DNA of 64,000 bases from Gemmatimonadaceae bacterium (GTDB lineage Bacteria > Gemmatimonadota > Gemmatimonadetes > Gemmatimonadales > Gemmatimonadaceae), in NCBI GenBank assembly GCA_035633115.1, contig DASQFN010000073.1, positions 1 through 64,000 of the forward strand. The letters run 5' to 3'. The stretch's first letter is position 1; every line of letters begins with the position of its first letter. Position numbers and translations under genes: made by a program. Positions 25,030-33,223 of the stretch are shown here, one piece after another. The notes under the pieces were generated by a model. It searched no databases, was not told where the DNA came from, and saw only the letters and a list, made by a program, of their open reading frames with translations.

Positions 25030-26724
25030 TCAGCGAGGGCTCGGCGCGGCGCCGTTCTGCTGGAATATGATATCCACTGGAATCCTCTTCGCCTTCAGCC
25101 GGTCCAGATCGCGCTGCAGCTCCGGCGAGATCTTCCCGTACTGTTCCTGGAAAACGCCGAGTCCCTCGTAGTCTCCGTTGCCTTGCATCGTGAGGATGCG
25201 GTTAGACAGTGAATCCGTCCCCGCTCGGAATTTTGGGAAATCAACGCGATACCTGCCGCTCGCCGAGTCGCGCGTGAACGCCCCCATCTGCTGGAGGTAG
25301 TTGAATGCCGCGACGTTCGCTCGCCCGTGCGCGCCGGCACCGCCGAATCTCGCTGATCGGAACAAGCCCGCCATGAAGCTCACGTAGTTACCGCGAATGT
25401 CCTCCCCGGGCAGGTCACCCCGCGCGTTCAGAACCTGCACCATGTGAAGCCCGAGAATGTCTGCCTTCCCTTCCTCGACCGCGCCGTAGCGCTCCTTGAG
25501 TGCCGTTCGCACGGGCCCCTTGCCGTTGATCGTATTCTTGATGCCAAGCCCGTGCGCAACTTCGTGGAACATCGTGTTCTCGAAGAACGCGTTGAAGCTG
25601 AGGAACGCGAGCTGAGTCTCGTCTATCAGCTCCTGCGCAATCGGCAGAAGGATCTTGTCGAATTTTGCCTGCATCACGTTCTTCAGCTGAAGCCGGCGGG
25701 TTCCCTTCCTCAGCTGAACTTCTTCATCGTTCGGAAGATTGATGGCGATCGTCTTCGCCCCTGAGTTCGCCTGCCCCGAGTAGTAGATCGCATCGTAGGC
25801 GTTGAGATCGGAATCCGTTCCCGGCGTTTCTCTCTTGTATTCGGCGGCGACCGGCAGACCCCTCTGAAGTGCAGGAAGCATTGCTGCGTATCTCGAGAGG
25901 CGCTGGCTCCAGCTCTTGTCCTTGATCAGTACGAGTCCCTCGTTTGCCGCCTTGTAGCCGTAGAGCTCGTCCTCGTACGTCTCGATCGGACCGATGACGA
26001 TGTCGATGCCGTTCGACTTCATGTCCATCCACGCGAGATCGCTCGGCTGATAGTTGTCGGTGACCAGCGCATCCGCTCGCATTGCGAGATACCGCCGGAG
26101 CCCTGCGTCCTCCGCGAGAACAGCGGCCTCCCGCAGCTTTGCGGCTGCGACCTCATTGTGCGCCTTGAACGCGACCTTGTAGGGGACCGCTTCGAGCCCG
26201 CCTCCCGCGGCTCGCCGCACCACGGTGTAAAGACTCTTCAGCGAATCCGCGCGCGCAGCCGGCCCCTTCGCAACGGCGGAATCCAACTCTGCTTTCGTGA
26301 TGTCATGTGGATAGAGGTTCGCTCCGGGCGGGCGCGCACCCACGCCGGGAACGAAGGGCGCGTTGTCGTCGAGCCGGTCCCACGGGCCGTAGTTGATGTC
26401 GACGAACTGTTTCATCTGGGCATCGCTTATGGAAGCGATCAGCGAATCGCGGTTCCCATAAGACTGAATCCAGTAGATGGAATCCATCGCCTGTGCCGCC
26501 TGGATGAGGAGCGGGATCATCTGCCGCTCCTTGACAGTGAGCGGCGTCGTATCCGCAACGAGCGCGACCGTCGTGTACTTCCCCATGCGGTCGGCAACCG
26601 ATTGCGCGACACTGCTGGAATCACGCGCAGAATCCGCGGACCCCGTTGACGCGCCCTGCTCGAGACAGCCTGCCGAGACCGCGACAAAGGCGAATGCTGC
26701 TGCGGTGCGGATCTGATGCGACAT
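25030..26724 (-). CDS. M49-like (dipeptidyl-peptidase III) zinc peptidase, exported
   Basis: 564 residues from the ATG at 26724, which has GAGAG upstream; an earlier ATG at 26766 is poorly placed. A lipoprotein signal ends in VSAGC. The zinc site is H387-E-V-A-H391 and the second motif is E417-E-G-K-A-D422, which match the M49 pair HExxGH and EExxAE/D in order and spacing of about 30 residues. The first motif is the five-residue HEXXH form, not the six-residue form of eukaryotic DPP III; bacterial M49 members with the short form are known. Probable role: trimming dipeptides from peptides in the periplasm. Confidence 0.82.
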   Translation of the reverse strand: MSHQIRTAAAFAFVAVSAGCLEQGASTGSADSARDSSSVAQSVADRMGKYTTVALVADTTPLTVKERQMIPLLIQAAQAMDSIYWIQSYGNRDSLIASISDAQMKQFVDINYGPWDRLDDNAPFVPGVGARPPGANLYPHDITKAELDSAVAKGPAARADSLKSLYTVVRRAAGGGLEAVPYKVAFKAHNEVAAAKLREAAVLAEDAGLRRYLAMRADALVTDNYQPSDLAWMDMKSNGIDIVIGPIETYEDELYGYKAANEGLVLIKDKSWSQRLSRYAAMLPALQRGLPVAAEYKRETPGTDSDLNAYDAIYYSGQANSGAKTIAINLPNDEEVQLRKGTRRLQLKNVMQAKFDKILLPIAQELIDETQLAFLSFNAFFENTMFHEVAHGLGIKNTINGKGPVRTALKERYGAVEEGKADILGLHMVQVLNARGDLPGEDIRGNYVSFMAGLFRSARFGGAGAHGRANVAAFNYLQQMGAFTRDSASGRYRVDFPKFRAGTDSLSNRILTMQGNGDYEGLGVFQEQYGKISPELQRDLDRLKAKRIPVDIIFQQNGAAPSPR

Positions 26725-26818
26725 GGTTTCTCTCTCCGATGTAACTGCGCGAGAAAGCGAGAACACCCGACACCGATTTCTGCGTGGATACGTCGATCGA
26801 GAATCGGCTGCGGCCAGG

Positions 26819-26848
26819 TTGACACGCGCATGTTCCGCGCCGTACCCT
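26819..26848 (+). promoter_or_regulatory. Possible promoter of the TldD/TldE operon
   Basis: TTGACA (26819-26824), 18 bp, TACCCT (26843-26848), about 27 bp ahead of the TldD-like start, in the gap between divergent genes. The -35 is consensus, the -10 weaker. Confidence 0.45.
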
Positions 26849-26874
26849 AAGGCTCAACCGGAGCCACTCGAGCC

Positions 26875-28467
26875 ATGTCTACGACCCGCCGCGACTTCCT
26901 CAAATCCTCAGCGGCTGCAGCCGCCATACTCGGCTCACGCGCTGCCCTCGGACAGCCGTTGATAGCCACTTCGCTCGCGCCGCCAAGTACCGACGCGTAC
27001 ATCGAAGACCTCGCAATGGAGGCGCTGAATGCCGCCAAAGCCGCGGGCGCCACTTACGCCGACGTCCGCATCGGACGGTACAGGCGCCAGTCTATCAACA
27101 CGCGCGAGCAGCAGATCACGAGCGTGAGCGACAGCGAGTCATATGGTATAGGAGTTCGCACCCTCGTAGGTGGAGCATGGGGCTTCGCGGCAACCGCAAC
27201 CATGACTCCCGCCGGCGCACAACAGGCGGCGCAGCAGGCAGCGCGTCTTTCACGCGCGGCAAAGTCCGTCCAGAAGAAACCCGTCGAACTCGCGCCGACT
27301 CCGGCGGTGAAAGGAACGTGGCGCACGCCGGTCACACGTGATCCGGTGGACGTTCCAATCGAGGAGAAGGTCGCACTGCTTCTTGCCGCCAACGCAGCGG
27401 CGATGAAGGTGCCGAAGATTCGCTTCGCCACTTCCGGATTGCAGGCGCTTCGTGAAGAGAAGACTCTCGCAACTACCGACGGAACGCTCATCACACAGAC
27501 GTACGTGCGCGTCAATCCATCGTTCACTGCAACAGCTGTTGGCGACGGTGACTTCCAGAGCTACACCGAGGAGCTGGCTCCGCGGTCGTCGGGCTGGGAG
27601 TACATCCAGTCACTCAACATGCCGGGCAACGGAGAGCGATGGGGATCGCTTGCCGCGGAGAAGCTCACCGCGCGCTCGGTCGAGGTTGGCCGCTACGATC
27701 TCATTCTCGACCCGACGAATCTCTGGCTCACGATCCATGAATCCATCGGGCATCCGACGGAGCTCGACCGCGCTGTCGGCCAGGAGGCGAATTACGCGGG
27801 CACGAGCTTCGTCGCTCCTCCGGAGAAGATGATCAACAAGCTCAAGTACGGCTCGCCCATCATGAACGTGCAGGCAGATCGTACGCAGGAGGGCTCGCTC
27901 TCGCGCACGATGTGGGACGACGAAGGCGTTCCGGCGGACAAGTGGCTGCTGATCGAGAAAGGAATCTTCAAGGACTATCAGACGACGAGAGAGCAGGCTG
28001 CGTGGATCGCCGCGCTCACTGGAGTCAAAAGGTCGCATGGATGTTCATTCGCGGACTCGTGGTCCAGCGTTCAGTTCCAGCGGATGCCCAACGTCTCGCT
28101 GTTGCCGGGTGACAAGGACATCGGACTCGACGACATCGTCGCCGCAACCGAGCGCGGCATCGTCGTGAAAAACCGCGGCTCGTGGTCCATCGATCACCAG
28201 CGGTACAACTTCCAGTTCTCGGGCCAGGCGTTCTACGAGGTGAGGAACGGCAAGATCACGGGGATGCTCAAGGACGTGGCGTATCAGGCGCGCACGCCGG
28301 ATTTCTGGAACAGCATGGACATGATCGGCGGGCCGAAGAGCTACTGGCTCGGCGGGTCGTTCAACGATGGAAAGGGTGAGCCGGGCCAGTCGAATTCCGT
28401 GTCGCACGGATGCGTGCCCGCGCGCTTCAAGCAGGTGAACATCGTGAACACCGGGAGGACTGCATGA
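26875..28467 (+). CDS. TldD-like metallopeptidase with Tat signal
   Basis: 530 residues. The N-terminus MSTTRRDFLKSSAAAAAILG is a textbook twin-arginine signal. The mature part is the TldD/PmbA family: DVRIGRYRRQSINTREQQI early, the HExxxH zinc motif H288-E-S-I-G-H293 in the middle, and the C-terminal AFYEVRNGKITGMLKDVAYQ, then SHGCVPARFKQVNIVNTGR. Cytoplasmic TldD/TldE of E. coli is a protease that acts on microcin and antitoxin peptides; an exported copy is unusual. The next gene, the partner subunit, overlaps the stop by 4 bp. Confidence 0.92.
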   Translation: MSTTRRDFLKSSAAAAAILGSRAALGQPLIATSLAPPSTDAYIEDLAMEALNAAKAAGATYADVRIGRYRRQSINTREQQITSVSDSESYGIGVRTLVGGAWGFAATATMTPAGAQQAAQQAARLSRAAKSVQKKPVELAPTPAVKGTWRTPVTRDPVDVPIEEKVALLLAANAAAMKVPKIRFATSGLQALREEKTLATTDGTLITQTYVRVNPSFTATAVGDGDFQSYTEELAPRSSGWEYIQSLNMPGNGERWGSLAAEKLTARSVEVGRYDLILDPTNLWLTIHESIGHPTELDRAVGQEANYAGTSFVAPPEKMINKLKYGSPIMNVQADRTQEGSLSRTMWDDEGVPADKWLLIEKGIFKDYQTTREQAAWIAALTGVKRSHGCSFADSWSSVQFQRMPNVSLLPGDKDIGLDDIVAATERGIVVKNRGSWSIDHQRYNFQFSGQAFYEVRNGKITGMLKDVAYQARTPDFWNSMDMIGGPKSYWLGGSFNDGKGEPGQSNSVSHGCVPARFKQVNIVNTGRTA

Positions 28468-29885
28468 GCCCGCGCAGTCTTTACGGTCGCGCGTCGACTC
28501 CGGCCGCGGCTGCCCTGCTTTCACGCGATCAGGCGAAGTCGCTCGCCGACCGGATCCTCGCGATGGGGAAAGCCCACGAAACGCGCGTCAACATCTCGAG
28601 CGACTGGACCGGCAATACGCGGTTCGCCGGCGGAGAGATTACGACGTCTGGAGAGACGAACGATGCGACGGTAACGGTAACGAGCACGGTCGGAAAGCGG
28701 CGCGCCTCGGTCACCACGAATGTCGTTGACGACGCGTCATTGAAGCGAACAGTGGACCTTGCCGAGCGGCTTGCGAAGCTGGCGCCTGACGACCCTGAAG
28801 TGATGCCTGAGCTGGGGCCGCAAACTTATTCTCCGGTAACCGGTTACATCGATCGAACAGCTGACCTCGGACCGGAAGCCCGGGCGGCCGCAACAAAGCG
28901 TGTGATCGATCATGCAACGTCGGCTGGGACTGCTCTCGGAGGCCTGTTCGTCGCCGGCTATCTCGAAGCCAACGCGCTGTCGCGGGCAGTCGCGACAACG
29001 AAAGGATTGTTCGCCTATCACCGCTCGACCGACGCGAATCTGTCCGCAACGGTGAGGACACCCGACGGGACCGGATCCGGTTGGGCATCAGCTGGCGCGC
29101 GCGACTGGCAGAACATCAACGCGGCAGCACTCGGCTCACGCGCTGCGCAGAAAGCTGTCGCATCGCGAAATCCAACAGCGATAGAGCCCGGCGCGTATAC
29201 GGTCGTGCTCGAGCCTCAGGCAGTCGCCGATCTCGTACCGCTGCTGGGCGCCGCATTCAACGCCCGCACCGCCGACGAGGGACGAAGTCCGTTCTCCAAG
29301 CGAGGAGGTGGGACGAAGATCGGTGAGAAAATTGTCGATGAGCGCGTGACGATTTATTCCGATCCGACTGACGCGGATCTCCTGGCGCAGCCGTTCGACG
29401 CCGAGGGTCTTCCCATCAAGCGCAACGTGTGGATCGAGAACGGCGTGCTGAAGAATCTCTCGTACTCCAGATTCTGGGCGCAGAGGCAGGGCAAGCAGCC
29501 AACCGGCGGAGGCGGAGGAGGCGGCGGCGGGGGCGGCGGCTTCGGCGGATTTCCCGGCGGGCTCAAGATGGTCGGCGGAAGCAAGTCCACGGACGATCTG
29601 ATTGCGGGTACGGATCGCGGAATTCTGGTCACGCACTTTTTCTACATTCGCTCTCTCGATCCACGCACGGTGCTGCTCACTGGCCTGACTCGCGACGGGA
29701 CGTTCCTGATCGAGAACGGAAAGATCACCCGCAGTCTCAAGAATTTCAGGTGGAACGAGAGCCCGCTGTTCATGCTGAACAAGCTCGATGAGATCGGGCG
29801 CGCCGAACCGACCGCGGCTGGTCAGGTAATGCCGAGCATCAAGGCAAGGGATTTCACGTTTACGTCACTCTCCGACGCGGTGTAA
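28464..29885 (+). CDS. TldE/PmbA-like partner subunit
   Basis: 473 residues from the ATG at 28464, overlapping the TldD stop as ATGA. PmbA/TldE signatures: LADRILAMGKAHETRVNISS, VTSTVGKRRASVTTN and PDGTGSGWAS. There is no zinc motif, as expected for the TldE subunit. A Gly-rich segment (twelve Gly, then FGGFPGG, about residues 350-370) is inserted in a loop. No signal peptide is evident (MSPRSLYGRASTP). It presumably forms a heterodimer with the preceding protein. Confidence 0.9.
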   Translation: MSPRSLYGRASTPAAAALLSRDQAKSLADRILAMGKAHETRVNISSDWTGNTRFAGGEITTSGETNDATVTVTSTVGKRRASVTTNVVDDASLKRTVDLAERLAKLAPDDPEVMPELGPQTYSPVTGYIDRTADLGPEARAAATKRVIDHATSAGTALGGLFVAGYLEANALSRAVATTKGLFAYHRSTDANLSATVRTPDGTGSGWASAGARDWQNINAAALGSRAAQKAVASRNPTAIEPGAYTVVLEPQAVADLVPLLGAAFNARTADEGRSPFSKRGGGTKIGEKIVDERVTIYSDPTDADLLAQPFDAEGLPIKRNVWIENGVLKNLSYSRFWAQRQGKQPTGGGGGGGGGGGGFGGFPGGLKMVGGSKSTDDLIAGTDRGILVTHFFYIRSLDPRTVLLTGLTRDGTFLIENGKITRSLKNFRWNESPLFMLNKLDEIGRAEPTAAGQVMPSIKARDFTFTSLSDAV

Positions 29886-29907
29886 CGGATAACAGAACGA
29901 GGACAGA

Positions 29908-30690
29908 ATGGAAAACGACGATCGTCAGATTGGACATGTAGTCACGAGACGCGAGGCAATCATTCTGCTCGGCGCAGCAGGGGCTTCGCTCATCGCGGGA
30001 TGCTCGAGCGGGCAGTCATCGGCGGCCACGTCGAACGAGACTCTGGACGCATCGAATCCTCGGACCGCGAATGCCACCGCGGGCGGGCCCCCCCAGGGGT
30101 GTGTCGTGAGACCGGCACAGACGGAAGGACCGTATTTCGTCGACGAAAAGCTCAATCGCTCCGACATTCGCTCAGATCCGTCGGACGGATCCGTGAGGCC
30201 GGGAACGCCGCTCGAGGTGACGTTCGTCGTGTCGCAGCTCGGCAAGGGTGCCTGCACGCCGGTGGCGGGAGCGGTTGTCGACGTGTGGCACTGCGACGCG
30301 GCGGGGGTCTACTCAGACGTAGAGGACCCGAGCTTCGATACACGCGGCAAGAAGTACCTGCGCGGATATCAGGTGACCGACGCCGCCGGGCGTGCAAAAT
30401 TCGCAACGATCTACCCTGGCTGGTATCAAGGCCGCGCGGTGCATATTCATTTCACCGTCCGCACCAACCCCGGGGCGGCGACAGCGCATCAGTTCACGTC
30501 GCAGATTTATTTCGAAGACGCCGTCAACGACAAGGTCTTCTCGCGGCCACCGTATGTCCCAGCACAGGACAGGATGAAGAATGAGCGCGACGGAATCTTT
30601 CGCCGTGGCGGCTCCCAGCTGATTCTGCCGGTGAACGCGGCAGGAAGCGGCTATTCCGGGACGTTCGACATTGCGCTCGACGTGGCGTAA
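29908..30690 (+). CDS. Intradiol ring-cleavage dioxygenase, Tat signal
   Basis: 260 residues. The N-terminus has TRREAIILLGAAGASLIAGCSS, a twin-arginine-like signal with a lipobox, then a Ser/Asn-rich spacer. The catalytic domain starts RPAQTEGPYFVDEKLNRSDI and includes VDVWHCDAAGVYSDVED and YPGWYQGRAVHIHF, giving the two Tyr and two His ferric ligands of the protocatechuate dioxygenase family. Substrate is likely a catechol or hydroxyquinol, outside the cytoplasm. The gene follows the TldE stop by 22 bp, so it may be in the same operon. Confidence 0.87.
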   Translation: MENDDRQIGHVVTRREAIILLGAAGASLIAGCSSGQSSAATSNETLDASNPRTANATAGGPPQGCVVRPAQTEGPYFVDEKLNRSDIRSDPSDGSVRPGTPLEVTFVVSQLGKGACTPVAGAVVDVWHCDAAGVYSDVEDPSFDTRGKKYLRGYQVTDAAGRAKFATIYPGWYQGRAVHIHFTVRTNPGAATAHQFTSQIYFEDAVNDKVFSRPPYVPAQDRMKNERDGIFRRGGSQLILPVNAAGSGYSGTFDIALDVA

Positions 30691-30810
30691 GAATCCTTCC
30701 GCCTCCGGGCCCGCTTGCTTCGCGAGATTACGAAACAGCGTGGATGAAACTGACGTAGATTCGGGATACGCGTATCTTCTGACGTTCACGAGACCCGCAC
30801 CTCTCGAAAG

Positions 30811-31503
30811 GTGATGATCCAGCAACAGGCACCGTCCCACCCCACGATCCCGAATGCACCTCTTCTGGCGCCCTCGCAAATCACGATCACGGGGCTGCCT
30901 TCCGGCCCGTCAGCCATCTATCGCGGATTTCGCGCGCAGCGGGAGGAGCTCGGGGATCAGCTGAGCAATCTTCAGGAGACGCGCGATGAGCTGGCCCGCG
31001 AGCTGTTGCAGGTACCGGCGGGCACACCGGGTCGAACCGGCATCGAGCAGCGGATCACGTCACTCGACGAGCGGATCGCGGTGATGGACAAGCAGATCGC
31101 CGAAGCCGACGCTCAGGTGGCGAAAGCCGCATCGGTGCCCGGCGCGATCGTCGAGCCTCCGCGCATTGTGAGGGAGGGCCCGCCCGAAGAAGCATTCATC
31201 ATGGGCATGGTATTCATCTTTGTCGTGATGCTTCCACTCACGATAGCTTACTCCCGCCGCATCTGGCGCCGTAGCGGAACAGTGATCGCCGCCTTTCCGA
31301 AGGAGATCGCCGAGAGACTCGGACGACTCGAGCAGGCCGCCGAGGCGACAGCTCTGGAAGTCGAGCGCATCGGTGAGGGGCAGCGATTTTTAACGCGCCT
31401 CTTCACCGAGGGACCCCAGGCACACGCTCTGAGCGCCGGAGCTTCCGGGCGCGGAAGCATGGTCGAGCACAAACCAAGTGATGCGGGGCCGGCTGTCCGG
31501 TAA
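30811..31503 (+). CDS. Coiled-coil membrane protein
   Basis: 230 residues starting with GTG-ATG (30811 or 30814). A long charged coiled coil (about 35-110, GDQLSNLQETRDELARELLQ ... ERIAVMDKQIAEADAQVAKA) precedes one membrane helix (about 128-147, AFIMGMVFIFVVMLPLTIAY), then a basic segment and a second coiled coil (PKEIAERLGRLEQAAEATAL). No family recognised; a scaffold or sensor-like role would be a guess. Confidence 0.7.
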   Translation: MMIQQQAPSHPTIPNAPLLAPSQITITGLPSGPSAIYRGFRAQREELGDQLSNLQETRDELARELLQVPAGTPGRTGIEQRITSLDERIAVMDKQIAEADAQVAKAASVPGAIVEPPRIVREGPPEEAFIMGMVFIFVVMLPLTIAYSRRIWRRSGTVIAAFPKEIAERLGRLEQAAEATALEVERIGEGQRFLTRLFTEGPQAHALSAGASGRGSMVEHKPSDAGPAVR

Positions 31504-31565
31504 TAGACTGGAGCGCTCCTGAGGCGCGTCAGACCTGCAGTGCCCCTCTCGTCCGAGGGTCGCGA

Positions 31566-31707
31566 ATGAGCGAAGTCACCACGCGGCTGTTCCGCACTGG
31601 CCGATCGCTACCGCATCGGGCGCCGCTGATGGGTTCCTGTATTACGTCATGCCGTTCGTTCGCGGCGAATCGCTTCGCGACCGTCTCAGCCGCGAGAAAC
31701 AGCTAGG
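31566..31707 (+). pseudogene. Ser/Thr kinase fragments with internal deletion
   Basis: Remnants in three frames. MSEVTTRLFR (31566-31595) then LADRYRIGR (31597-31623) match the usual start of a TolB-type bacterial Ser/Thr kinase. Then the sequence jumps straight to DGFLYYVMPFVRGESLRDRL (31628-31687), a segment that lies after the N-lobe, so about 70 residues including the Gly loop and ATP Lys are missing. The piece ends in SREKQL and merges into the racemase remnant. Confidence 0.6.
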
Positions 31708-31920
31708 CGTAGGTTCTTTCACAACGTCATCACCGCCGAAACGCGGGACCGGCTCGTCTCGATAATTGCCACACTCCTGGATCGCGACGGAATCGACGGC
31801 ATCATCCTCGGCGGCACGGAGCTGTCGCTCATTCTTACCGACCCCAGCTACGCCGGCCTTCCCGTCCTCGACACGACGCAGATACACGTGCAGCGGATTG
31901 TAGACGAAGCTCTCGCATAG
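31708..31920 (+). pseudogene. C-terminal fragment of an aspartate/glutamate racemase-family protein
   Basis: About 70 codons in frame from RRFFHNVITAETRDRL to a stop at 31918-31920. DGIDGIILGGTELSLIL, DPSYAGLPVLDTTQIH and VQRIVDEALA are the last third of the Asp/Glu racemase fold. The usual GCTEL carries the second catalytic Cys; here it is GGTEL. The N-terminal two thirds are missing, so this cannot be functional. The rest of 31504-31950 shows nothing else. Confidence 0.65.
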
Positions 31921-31950
31921 TATTTTCGCAGCCCTTAACAACCGAAAATC

Positions 31951-32685
31951 ATGGCAACAGCTCGTGAGCTCGCCGCCGCCGGCATCATCGCCGCGGGCCT
32001 TGCAATAGGCGGCCTCTTCATCGGAGGCGGGGTCGCGCGAATGCGAACCGGCGACCGCTACGTCACGGTCAAGGGAATCTCGGAGCGCGAGGTCCGGGCC
32101 GATCTCGCAATCTGGCCGCTCCGGATCGTGGCTGCGGATAACGACCTCGGCCGCGCGCACGCGCAGATTCAGGAAAGCGTCGGGAAGATCCGAACGTTCC
32201 TCGTGGCGCATCAGCTCGATACCGCGCAGGCCGAGCTCCAGGAGTTCTCCGTCTCTGATGCCGCTACGAATCAGTACGGGCCGCGCGATGGCGCAGGCTC
32301 GCGATACGTGATTCGACAAACCGTCGTAGTCCGGTCGCTCAAGCCTGACCTGGTACTCGCTGCGAGCCAGCGGGTCGGCGAGCTCGTCAGCGCGGGAGTG
32401 GTGTTGTCATCAGGCGGCGAGTACGGCAGCGGCGGGCCCACGTTTGTGTTCACCGGCCTCAACAAGCTCAAGCCGCAGATGATCGGTGAGGCGACTGCGC
32501 GCGCGCGTGAAGCGGCGGAGCAATTCGCGCGCGATTCGCAAAGCGGGATTGGCGGGATCCGACGAGCGACCCAGGGAGTATTCGAGATCCTTCCGCGAGA
32601 CCAGGCGCAGGGCATTTCGGAAGCGAGCCAGATCGTCAAGACAGTTCGAGTTGTATCGACGATCGACTACGCTCTCGACAATTAA
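31951..32685 (+). CDS. SIMPL-domain (DUF541) protein
   Basis: 244 residues, with an N-terminal membrane segment (about 5-27, AAGIIAAGLAIGGLFIGGG). The SIMPL region has YVTVKGISEREVRADLAIW, VIRQTVVVRSLKPDLVLAAS and GEATARAREAAEQFARDS. The family occurs in the bacterial periplasm and is linked to signalling or stress but has no general function. Start ATG at 31951, directly after the racemase remnant. Confidence 0.85.
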   Translation: MATARELAAAGIIAAGLAIGGLFIGGGVARMRTGDRYVTVKGISEREVRADLAIWPLRIVAADNDLGRAHAQIQESVGKIRTFLVAHQLDTAQAELQEFSVSDAATNQYGPRDGAGSRYVIRQTVVVRSLKPDLVLAASQRVGELVSAGVVLSSGGEYGSGGPTFVFTGLNKLKPQMIGEATARAREAAEQFARDSQSGIGGIRRATQGVFEILPRDQAQGISEASQIVKTVRVVSTIDYALDN

Positions 32686-32792
32686 GACAGGGACTCTGCG
32701 CCGAGAAACACCTTTAGCTTGATCTGGAAAGCTATTGTTAGATAACGATTTAACTGCGCATGCCTAATGCTTCACGTTGTTGCGCACGCGTC

Positions 32793-33149
32793 TCATTTTT
32801 CGCAGGAATGCCGCACGTACACGAATTCGATCCTCCTGTTCTTACCGCCGATATTCCCATCGGTGCGGGCATAGAGTGAATCCGTTCCGCGGCGGGCATA
32901 GCTGACACTCTGCGGGTAGTCGTGCGCCGGATTCGAGAACGTAACGGAGCTATCGGTCAGGGTCTCTTCATTAAACTCCGCGAGCTTCTGCCCCGACGGC
33001 TGAGCCACGAACACAAGCTTGCCGCTGCGCTCCAGGATCCGGGTGAACTCGTAGTTCGTGGTGGTGTCACCGCTCGGACGATGGCGAATCGTTCGGCCAA
33101 GGCCCATCATCGCGACGCCAAGTGTCAGGGCTAGCAGCCAGCGAGACAA
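32793..33149 (-). CDS. DUF6265-like protein, short version
   Basis: 118 residues. The C-terminal stretch NYEFTRILERSGKLVFVAQP, SGQKLAEFNEETLTDSSVTF and NPAHDYPQSVSYARRGTDSL matches the C-terminal half of DUF6265 proteins. The family usually has an N-terminal 'LAGCW' segment after the signal; here the signal (MSRWLLALTLGV) runs straight into MMGLGRTIR, so that segment seems to be deleted. Possibly a shortened, non-functional exported protein. Confidence 0.6.
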   Translation of the reverse strand: MSRWLLALTLGVAMMGLGRTIRHRPSGDTTTNYEFTRILERSGKLVFVAQPSGQKLAEFNEETLTDSSVTFSNPAHDYPQSVSYARRGTDSLYARTDGNIGGKNRRIEFVYVRHSCEK

Positions 33150-33223
33150 TCTGATTCTGCACCACGCCTCCAGTATTCGGCGGATTGATTTCGATCGGTC
33201 CTGAGCGCCATCTTCAATCTCGC

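Noticed and set aside
31566-31920. The chimera read as a functional gene
   Set aside because: No single frame covers it; kinase pieces are in different frames and catalytic parts are missing.
32700-32792. AT-rich stretch with GTTAGATAAC-like symmetry, considered as an integron attC site
   Set aside because: No matching second arm pair with correct spacing, and no integrase or cassette array nearby.
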